NCBI RefSeq assembly: GCF_050908995.1
Contig: NC_135119.1
Coordinates: forward strand, 62,001 to 126,000
From: Andrena cerasifolii
Taxonomy: Eukaryota > Arthropoda > Insecta > Hymenoptera > Andrenidae
DNA: 64,000 nucleotides
Direction: 5' to 3'
A program made the position numbers and the translations under genes. The notes below the pieces were generated by a model. That model was not told where the DNA came from, did no database searches, and worked only from the letters and a program-made list of their open reading frames with translations. Position 1 is the stretch's first letter. Every line of letters begins with the position of its first letter. This document shows, piece after piece, positions 25,951-37,900 of this stretch.

Positions 25951-28900
25951 GGGAAACCCTTTAGTGTACAGAGATACAAAATTATTACCATTACTACATA
26001 GAAAGATAAAAATAAGAGAAAGAAATAAAATATATATATACATAACATAATAACATAAAATAAAATAATATAATATAAAATAAAATAACAAAGATAAATT
26101 AAGATGAGAAAATAATAGATAACAAAAACATAACATAACATAAACTGTAACATATCCCCCTGTAACTTTGATAAACATATGAGGAGTTACACCAGTGGTG
26201 CACAATTCCCATGCCCATGGAAGGTGGCTTTCCATTGGACCTGTGACCTCTGAGTTAGACTGTTATAGCATTGTAACGTCCCACGCGGAATCCAAACCGA
26301 TAATTACCGACCGCCGGTAAAGTAAACCGATCTCCATTATCGCGAAATCGTCCTACGTTACCATACAAAATTATTCTATACATGAATTATAATTAATTAA
26401 TGATTCAAACGAATACTAAAGAAACAAATGTTATAGAGATGTTAGGAATAATTTAATCTAAATACTGACAAAAGCGCAAGATAAAATATAATGTATTAAG
26501 CGAGTAAAAAGCAAAATAATAAATAAGCGACTCACTGCGCATGCGCCAGCCATCAAATTTCGGGTATAAAAGGAGGCGCACGATGCGCAGCGCGAGCATT
26601 CCAGGGCATTTAAGGTTACGATTCGAATACGCTCTCTCAACTGACGAATACTTAAACCTAGAGGCAGCTTAAGTTTCAACCAGTGAGATTCAGCTCGCCC
26701 CGGAGACGGTAACGGCGGATCTCCAGTGTATAAAAGTTACTGGTGCTCCTTTTTGGTCTTTGTATTTTGAAGTTATAGAACCTCGCTTTAGCGGCCGATG
26801 TTCTTGGTAAAAGCAAGGCCTCGAGGAGCATAAAATAAAAACTCTGTCAAAAGAAACGAGCTCGCTCCGGAGACGGTAGCGGCCGTTCTTACTATAGACA
26901 TTGCCAAGAGTCATCGAGCTCGCTCCGGAAACGGTAGCGGCCGAACTCTGCAATATATACATATACTTTAATAAATATTCACGTAACATTAATTAGCATA
27001 AATATAAAAAACTATAGAAAACCCAAAAAACAGAATATATAATCGTAGACTGTAAGCAATATTAAAATAAGTATTGTCAAATAAAGTCATTGTTAAGTTT
27101 TTAAGTCGTGGATTTTAATCCTTAGTTGTAATAACGAACTCCCACCTATCCTATACTCGAGGGGACGCCGCTCTCCTCTCGAGGACCTACTAGCTTCAGT
27201 TGTATTCGGACAGCCGAACGTTACAGCATTGTTAATAATGCATGTTGCACTTAGATTGGTAGTTTGAGTTTACATTCCTCTAACTTTTCTTGTATACTAT
27301 TCTCAGGACACCGACTATACCAGGAAGCAAATTTTAAGCCGAAGAATGTTTGATTTGGAGAAAAACTTCACAAAATCACATGTATGTGAAAAAAACACAG
27401 TTTCATTGGCAATGTGTTGAACAAAATCGAAGTAAGCGTGTTTTTGTAGCAGTTTCAAATTATTTCCTGTAGGTATAATAAACTATCACAGTAATCAGCG
27501 TTGAATTTCTTGGGACAAACTTAACGTTGTAAAACGTAAAACTACCAACCATGCGGTGGCAGGAAGGTAACGCAGAACTACCGAGAAAGTCGCAGAAAAG
27601 AGAGCGTGATTGTGGGAGCGTGGATGGTTAATCACTGTTAACACAATTCGCGTTCTTAATAACGGTTTCCTTTAATAGTTGAACAAGCACGTGTTACGCG
27701 TTCGACGGACGATAATTGAAAAATTGGGATCGCGCTGTTCGTGTGGGCTCGCTCACGCGCTCGGACGCTATCGGGCGCTATCGGGCGCTCTCGGCGGATC
27801 GCTCGCTCAGGGACGTCGAAGACGCTTGTCTAAAAGGGCGAGGCCCTACATTTTAGTTACACATTAATACCAATTAAAATATATATTCTCTATATACGAT
27901 TTGTAAGGAACAAAATTTACAGCTAAAAATCCTGTATCAGTAGCACATATCAGGAAACCTATTCCCCATACTCAATGCGGTGTTAGATACCTACCTTGCG
28001 ACTTTCCCTTTTCCTACGCATCTGGACATCGTCACCCTCTAAGATTCTTATTGTTAGTCCTTTTTGAGCGAACGTGACTTTACCGAAAACAAGCGGATTA
28101 GGCCGTGGGTCCTTAGGCCCCCCTTCAAAAGTGAAAGCTAACGTCTCCGTCACAACCGAACTTTTTTTAAACACCTCTTCCTCCCTTAGTCAATGACCAA
28201 TCCTAGCTCCATTTCCCACACCCTCGCAATAGTATCTACCAAGAGGATTCTCCGATTTGTCCACGTTCTTTTCCTCCGTACGTCTTTAGTTCCAGATCTC
28301 GTTTGTACATCGCACCAGCAACAAGTTCAAACTAGCTTGTAATAAAGGACATTTTTTTATACAAGTGATTTATATCTGCATTCTCCCGGGTTCACGACAC
28401 AAATTTGGCGCAGTCGGTAGGACTCGTCAACAGTTAAAGAATAGTGAAACTTTATTTAAAGTGTTCTTCGCTGTGGATTTTAATCAAAATAACTTAATAA
28501 CAAAATAAATTAATAACAAGTGTCAATCCTGAGAGAAAGAGTCTACGGATCCAGATATCCACTGCAGAGAAGGAAGTCAACCATTGGCACGCTCAAGGAC
28601 CCCTTCACTGGTAGACGGCAGGTACATTTTTTCTGAATTTCGTTGTTTCGTAATTACCTTAGTACTCAGTATCCCTTATAATGTCCAATCCGGAGTCTTC
28701 TGATCATTTAAACCCTTCCAATGACTCTTCCCAAATGGAACTTCCTATAGAATTTTTAACCGATCTAATTCCAAAAGAGTTCTCCGGTAATCGTTTCGAA
28801 CTTGGGCAATTTATAGCTAATTGTAATAATGCGAATAGCCTCGCAACTGATCGACAGAAAAATCCACTCTTGTATTTCATTCTTTCGAAAATTTCGGGTA

Positions 28901-31900
28901 ACGCCAAAGAGCAGCTTACTTTTCAAAGGTTTAATACTTGGTCTGAACTGAAAGAACAATTGAAAAGGTTATATCAAGATAAAAAACATTACTGTCAAGT
29001 AATGGAGGAACTAAATAATTGTAAGCAATCATATTCTGAAAGTGTCAGTTCTTTTTATCAGAGATTGCAGAAGCTTCCTTCGAGAGCTTTAAGTGCCATT
29101 CAGCAATATTCTAGCGATCCTTTAGAAATTCCTGGAAAGAAAAAAGCTGTAGAGGAAATTACATTAAATCGATTTATTTATCATAGCTCTTCGCAAATCT
29201 CTCAGATGCTTAGATGGAAGGATTTTGATAATTTAAACTCCGCGCATTCTGCGGCTGTTTCGGAAGAACGCGCTTTGAATATACATAAATTCCAGAAACA
29301 AAAATCTTGCAATATCTGTAGCAAGACTAATCATGATACCTCACAATGTCGATTTAAATCTTCTAATCCTGATCAGTCCAGAGTCGTTAATAATATTCAA
29401 ACTCCAAATCGAAGTCACACATATTGTGATAACCAGCAGCGCCATTATCAACCCCCTATCCAACAGCACCAATATCAGTATCCACGTCAAGGTCAAAGTC
29501 GAGGTCAAGGTCGAGGTCTAGGTCAGGGTTCGTCCCACCAAAGCGCACATTCTTATCAGAATAAAATTTGTAGTTATTGCAAAAAACAAGGCCTTCTTAT
29601 TTCAGAATGTAGGAAGAGATTATATGTTAATAGTTAGCGGGAACAACAATTGGACCCAGCACATAACGCGCGACGATCGAATAACACAACCGTTAATTTA
29701 AACTCGAACGAGTCCCCCGTGACGAACACTACAACGGAGGACCGAATATTTCAATTAATGGTGTTCGAGATTTGAAAGTTTAAATATCTAATGATAATCT
29801 TGATTTTATTCGAGCCATTTCTCCAAATTCAAAGAATTCTGATAACGCTTTTAAATTCTTAGTTGATATGGGCGCGAATGTGTCTCTCATTAAGGCCTGT
29901 AAATTACACCCAAATACTGTGTTTGATTCGAAGGATAAGCTAGTATAGTGCCTCTACGAGCTATAGTGACTTAGGTGTGAAGTCCCTCAGCGGGGTCTTA
30001 ACCGATATCCTGCTGGGTATGAGCCGCTAAACGTGGCCCCCTACTACCTCTTGCAGGACTGTGTTTAGGGAGGATCAGGACAAAACCGGGGACCTATAGA
30101 TGAAGTGTTACATCTTCGATTTTAATAAAATAAAATAGAAATTGAAGATACTGTTTATCATTATTAAAAGACACCAATTAAGCTTTCTACTGACTATTAA
30201 AAATTGTCTCATTGTCAGCACATATTAAATACAAATCCATTTCAGTAAGGTATATGTACTGCATTAGAACAGTAGCAATATAAATTATTTTATATTAATA
30301 ACTTATTTTACCCTTTAGGGCCCAGGTTTGGCGCTGGTCTTCCCTAAACACAGTCCTGCAAGAGGCAGTAGTGGGGGCACGTTTAGCGGCCCGTACCCAG
30401 CAGGGTATCGGTTAAGACCCCGCTGGGTACCTCACACCTAAGTCACTATAGCTCGTAGAGGCACTACACTACACGGTCTTAGTCCGAGTAACCCCGTAGA
30501 AACCGTTGGGAGTTGCCGTATACCTGTGCGGTTTTATGATGATTCCTTTGAAATTAAATTCTACATTCTAAATGAAGCAACAAACGTCCCATTTGACGGC
30601 TTGTTAGGGAAGGATTTTTTGCGAAAAGAGTCAGCGACAATTGACTATGAGTCACATACTCTAACCCTTAGGTCGGTAACGGTCCCAATTCCATTAAACT
30701 GCGAAAATTTTGGGCGCAAAGAAGCACATTTAATTAATCTTAAAGTTAGAACAGAAACACTTATTGAGATTCAGATAGAAAATCCTGAAATTAAAGAGGG
30801 TATTATTCCGCGAATACAATTAAAGAGAGGAGTTTATTTGTCTAAAGCAATTACTGAAGTTAACAAAAATAACAAAGCCTATGCTACGGTCTTGAATACA
30901 AGGATAATAGATCAACAGATAGAGTCTATCTCAGTATGTTTGGAACCACTTCCGCGAGATTCCATAATTTTACCATTAGGTAATTTAAATACTGGTCCGG
31001 TAAGCCGTATAAATCTTCTGCGAAAGAATTTAGGATTGGATCGTTTAAACGCTGAAGAAAATAAGGCAGTATTAGACATTTGTACCACATATAACGATAT
31101 TTTCTATTTCTCTGACGATGTATTAACAACCACAAACGCGATTCAACATAAAATCAGTGTTACAAATTCTCCTCTTCATAATAAGACTTACAGATATCCT
31201 GAAGTTCATAAAGCTGAGGTTAACAAACAGATTGATAAAATGCTTAAACAAGGTATTATTATACCCTCTATTTCTCCGTGGTCAGCTCCTTTCTGGATAG
31301 TCCCAAAGAAACTTGATGCCTCCGGGGAGAAAAAGTGGAGAATTGTTCTTGATTTTAGAAAACTAAACGACATCACAGTTGGTGATGCATACCCGTTACC
31401 AAATATCACTGATATTTTAGATCAATTAGGCCATTCTAAATATCCCTGCTGGAACAGCCAGATAGAACCGCGTTGAATTTTGAACTGGATCTATCTGGAT
31501 CAATGCGGTACTACCTGGATTTTCAAGCAGTGATTTGTGCCAGTTCAAAAACGAATCTGGTTCAATGCGGATATCCAGATCGATGGATGAAACAGGATTT
31601 GCATGTGCGAAATTTATCAATTTCTATCAGGAACTGCCATTTGTATAAACCCGGAAGTTTCGTATCTGAAATTGCGGATCAAAAAACTTACGGATTCGAT
31701 CTGGAAATGCCACAAGCTCTTTCGAGTCCGTCGCGATCCGGATTGGAAGAGCAAATAATTCACGGGATGCATACCGTCGAGATTTTTACATGCATATCCA
31801 GTTTGAAACCGATAGAAAATATTTCATCGGGTTCAATCTGGAATTTACGGGAAGAAAACCGCATCAATCCGGATTTAAAATTTTTTAATGCGGTTCGAAC

Positions 31901-34900
31901 TGGCAGCTCCAGCAGGGATTTTACTACTTTAGACTTAGCATCAGGGTTCCACCAGATCCTCATGCATGAGGGTGATCGAGAGAAAGCAGCTTTTACAACA
32001 CCCTTAGGTCATTATGAGTTTACGAGAATGCCGTTTGGGCTTAAGAACGCTCCTGCGACATTTCAGAGACTGATGAATACCATTCTATCTGGTTTACAAG
32101 GGCTTCAATGTTTCGTATATCTTGATGATATCGTCATTTATGCATCATCCATAGAGGAACACTCTAAAAAACTGATAGCTATTTTCGATCGTCTTAGGAG
32201 TAACAATTTAAAATTACAACCTGAAAAATGTGAGTTCATGCGACGAGAAGTTGCATATTTAGCCCACGTAATATCTGATAAAGGTGTTCAGCCGAATCCG
32301 AAGAAAACTGATACCAATAAAAAAATTTCCAACTCCTAAAAATCAACATGATGTTAAGAGTTTCCTAGGACTTGGTTATTATAGAAAATTTATGGAAAAT
32401 TTTGCTGAAATAGCTAAATCTCTGACAATTCTGTTAAAAAAAATATATACCATTCGAGTGGATTAGTGATCAACAAGAATCTTTTGACAAGTTTCGTAAT
32501 ATATTAACAACTCAGCCGATTCTTCAATATCCCGACTTTAACAAGGAATTCCTTCTTACAACGGACGCTTCTAACTATGCTACAGGTTCAGTATTGAGTC
32601 AAGGTGTAATTGGAAAGGATCTGCCTATTGCATATGCTTCGCGTACATTAAGTGGTAGTGAGCAAAATTATAGTACAATAGAAAAGGAATTACTTGCCAT
32701 AATATGGAGTACTAACTATTTCAGACCCTATTTATATGGCAGAAAGTTTATTATAGTAACCGACCATAAACCCTTGGTCTGGCTTTTCAGTTCTAAGGAT
32801 CCGGACAGTCGACTAATGCGTTGGCGACTGAAGCTGGAGGAATATGATTATAAAATCATTCATAAAGCAGGGAAACTTAATTCAAATGCAGATGCGTTAT
32901 CTCGTCCTCCTCGTGTTAATATTGTACATGGCAATGATTCTTTTGAGAACTTTATACAGTACCATTATAGAACACTCGATATTCCTAAGGTTAAATCGGT
33001 GCCTTGCAACAAGTTTAAATACTTTCCCAACGTATTGTTTTATTCGCGAGATCTTGATGAGAATAATTTATGTTCGGAAACGATACGAGATCATTATGAT
33101 TTATCAAACATTAAAGAACTTGATGATTTAAACTCCTTCATTACACTTGTTAAGAATTCTCAGACTTCTTATCTTTGCATTTGTAAGCAGTTCCATTTTG
33201 ATAAGTTAGATTATAAAGCGATATCTAGAGACGCGGTAGCGTCTCGACGCCAAGTACATGAAAGACACCCTATATATATGTCGACTGTCGCTACCGCTAT
33301 CATTTACTCGAACGCAGAGCTATTCCAACCTAACCTGAAACTTATTTCATTAATATCTCATCACGCTTGCAATATTTTCTAAATTTAACGGCATTTTTCT
33401 TATGTAAACCGCATATAAGCTTTCGAATAAGACCAAATTCAATAAAATCGGTCCGCGTATGACAGAGATATCGTAATATCGTCTCATGGATCTGTCAGAA
33501 ATATAACATTTTTAACATTTTCTTCTTCTTCTGATTCTCCAGTAAAATTTTTGTCGACATAATACGTTTACGCGTTACACGCAGCACACATTCAGCCAAA
33601 ACGATACTAACACATGTTTCGTTCGTCGATTCGTCAACTCTCGGGACCATTCGGCAGGACATGGCAGGTATCGTCGTCCGTCATTGTATATATTATATGA
33701 AACTGAAAATTAACGACTGGTGTAAATTCTTTGAAATTTAATTTTCTATGCACGTGAGCATCTCCAGGAGGTGATTCTAAACGTGAATGTGCTGCGCAGT
33801 GGAATTGTGGATGAAAATAGAGGTTCAATAATGTCCAATTTGTTTGTCTAACCTCAATTTTCAGTTTCATATAATGACCAACATAAATTCTTTGAAATTT
33901 AATACTTTGTGCACGTGGGAACCTCCAGGAGATGATTCCAATCGTTAATGTGCTTTGCGGTTAAAATCTGACTGAAAGTGGAAGGTTCCGTGAAGTCAAA
34001 TTTGCTTTTCGAACCTCAATTTTCAGTTTCATGTAACGACTACTGTAAATTCTTTGATCCCCATAAAAAACTTCAAAAAAGTAAACAAATTACGCCAAGT
34101 ACACGAAATCAAATAAATCACAGAAAATAGAAGATAATAATAATTACAAAATAAAAAAAAGATGTGAAATCAAAATGGGCTGCAAGTACATAAAGGTGGT
34201 TTTCAACTGTGCTTAAGATGACACAACTACATATACACAGCTAAAATGCTGTGTTCATACATTGTGTTCATTCCATTACTCATATCGCGGACATTTTAAT
34301 TAACCCATCAAAAGGAATCCCATTTAAAAACATTGTCGTAAATTAATAGCTTTAGAAAATTAATTAATGATATACAAAAATTGCGCCAATTATAATAATG
34401 GCTATTTATACTAAATAAAAATGTATTACATAATATTAAGCAGATATATTTTTATACAAATAAATATTTTAATGCGAATAAATATTTTATTCAAAATACT
34501 TGGCGCTGCGATCCGAATTGGTGTTGCTAAACTGAATAAATATGTTTAAATTGCATTAATCTTTTTCTCTCTTTCTTGTGCGTGCATTCGTGAATGTGTG
34601 TATGTGTGGGTGTGCATATGCTATGTATGATATTAGAATTAAATATTAAATATATGTATGTAGAATAAATCTGACTGCGTTTCTAGTATGTATATGTATA
34701 TTATGTATTTTAGATTGTAAGGGGGTAATTGTAAATTATTAATACTAATACAAGTAGCATTTCTTCGGTATCGCAGCGCCAAGTATTTTGAATAAAATAT
34801 TTATTCGCATTAAAATATTTATTTGTATAAAAATATATCTGCTTAATATTATGTAATACATTTTTATTTAGTATAAATAGCCATTATTATAATTGGCGCA

Positions 34901-37900
34901 ATTTTTGTATATCATTAATTAATTTTCTAAAGCTATTAATTTACGATAATGTTTTTAAATGGGATTCTTTTTGATGGGTTAATTAAAATGTCCGCGATAT
35001 GAGTAATGGAATGAACACAATGTATGAACACAGCATTTTAGCTGTGTATATGTAGTTGTGTCATCTTAAGCACAGTTGGAAACCACCTTTACGTACACTT
35101 GCAGCCCATTTTGATTTCACATCTTTTTTTTATTTTGTAATTATTATTATCTTCTATTTTCTGTGATTTATTTGATTTCGTGTACTTGGCGTAATTTCTT
35201 TACTTTTTTTAAGTTTTTTTGATCAAGTACAAAAAAGAATGGGCACTCGATTGAGAAATCTGAAAAAAAGTGAAAGGCCTCGGAGGAAAAGGTAAACTAA
35301 CTGCCAATGATAAACAGTCGAATTTTTCATTTCTTCATGTCTATAACACATTTCAAAACTTTAAACGCGTTTTTCTCAAAACACGATTTCTCAACACGGT
35401 ACGCAGCATAATTCCAACAATTTTCATTCTTTTCATTCGAATTTTTAACAATATCTTTAAAATGACATTTTGAAGAGAAATACGTACAGCATTTTCGATT
35501 AGTTAATTTAAACATTACTTATTAACAAATGATTGCCCTCTCTTTATAAAAAATTGAACGTCTTTTATTCAAATACTCACCAATCACACAAAAATCAATA
35601 TTTTTAAAATCCCCTACGTATTTCTCTCGCTATAAACATGTAGATTTAAGTGATATTTTTGTCTTTTTTCCAGATTCAAATTTGCACCAGTTACACTGCG
35701 TGCCGCAGAGCACCTAAATCTTCAACATGCCTCACGAGAATGATTTCAGTGCCGCCATTTTTTAATATTTCTCAATTATCATTTTTTTTAATACCTAAAT
35801 ATATGGTTAATAACTTCCTCCAGTATTGTTATTCTATTACCTTTCCTCCCATTCAAGAAAAATTGCCAGAAAAAACGCTTTTTTCAAGCAGTTACAGTGG
35901 TGTTACCCCTTAAACCTCGATAATTATTATAATCTCCTAATTTCGTCTGTAACGTTGGCGAGAAATGAAATATTACACCCTCAAATAATATCTTTACAAG
36001 ATCTTTTTAATGAATTGAAGAGTATTACTTTGCAAAGTGGACAACAATAGCTTATACCATTAACGTATTCAAACATGTATAAATATAGTAAATTGAGTAA
36101 GTTAGATGTTACACACGTTAACAACAAATTCGTTTTCGTTATCAGAATTCCGCTAGTTGATGAGTTGCCTTATGATCTATACGAAACATTACCTCTCCCT
36201 GTTCCTCATAATCACCCCGATACTTATTCTTACATTGAACCTAATTACTCCTACATCCTATTGAGTACAAACAAGGTGTATTATACACAACTTCGAAATT
36301 TGGATAAATGTACCAAGGTCAATGGACAAGAACGTATCTATCTTGTCAACCATATACAAACAACATCTGGTCAACCATCATGTGAAGCAATTCTGCTTAC
36401 ATCCACCATTCGAAGAATACCGACGTCCTGTAGCATTCGCACAGTTCAGGCTGATTTTGAGGTGTGGCACTACCTCGAAAATAATGAATGGTTATTCGTT
36501 ATCAGCCAACCGCTGGAACTAACATTGTCGTGTTCATCAACACACATCGAGGATATCGAATTAAAAGCTACCGGCATCGTTCAGATCGAGCCGCAATGCA
36601 AGGGTTATACACAGATCATCGTCCTGGAGCCAACACAAGATGTTACGACAAATCGCAGCCATAAATCCATACCTTATAATATAGTGGAAGACGTTGCTGT
36701 TTTACGGACTTTAAAAATTCTACCATTATACCGGTACGATTAGCACCGATTAAAGCCACCAGTATGAAAGTTGAAGAATTTAAATACAGCAATCACAAAC
36801 TAATGCAGTTAGATGCATTACTGCAGGAACAGTTAGATAAACCAGTCGTTGTTCAGCAGAATCACTGGTATACCATCGCCCTAACCGTAATAGTATCTAT
36901 AATCGGTATGATAATTACCGTCAACATCTTACGCTGGTGCGGTTTATCACGACTAATCAACAAATATCTCTGCTTCATGAGGGAGGGAAGGACAACAAGT
37001 GATAGTTGTTGTTTTAAAATCAGCAACACTAATATTAATGCCACACCTGGCACGAGGATGCAGCTATCGCAGATTTCGGAAGAAGAAGAATTTTACTCCC
37101 AGTCAATCCATCTGATCGAGGATCGCAGCCGAAGCAGTACTCCTACCAGGCCCATCGAACATCACGGACTAAGGAAATCTACGTCACGTGCACCTTCTGT
37201 GAATATGGACTGAAACTGTTAAAGTGATTTTTCTGATCGAAAATGTGTTTGCGTAATTAAAACTCTATAAACTCTGGATGCGTTGAATAGTGTCGTCAGG
37301 AACCAGAGAATATTTGTTGCAGACATTTTACATTAGTACTTTACTTCTTATCACTTTATTATTCGTATATTATTTTATTTTAATATTCTATTTTTATTAC
37401 TTCTATTTTATTTTATTTTAATATTCTATTTTTATTACTTCTATTTTATTTTATTTTAATATTCTATTTTTATTACTTCTATTTTATTTTATTTTAATAT
37501 TCTATTTTTATTACTTCTATTTTATTTTATTTTAATATTCTATTTTATTTCTCACGTGTTGTATTATTTTTATCACACATACTATATCACATACACGTAC
37601 TCTATAATTCTATTTTCTTATTTGTATTTTATTATTTACATGTTATTCTGTTTTGTTATTCGTGTTTAATTAATCATATATCAGTCTATTTTCTTTCTAT
37701 TATTTGTATTAATCATATTATCACTTTTATACATATGTATTGCGATTTCTACGTATTACAAATTTCTATATCGATAGCTAGATAATTCATAGAAACAGTT
37801 CAAAGATTAGGAATCAAATAGAATTAATTTACTTTAAGAACCGCAAATTAATCTTAAGGAGGGAGGTGTTAGATACCTACTTCGCGACTTTCCCTTTTCC

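Noticed and set aside
25876..26235. Minus-strand ORFs with poly-Asn or poly-Ile
   Set aside because: They are translations of the (TTA)n microsatellite and AT-rich intron.
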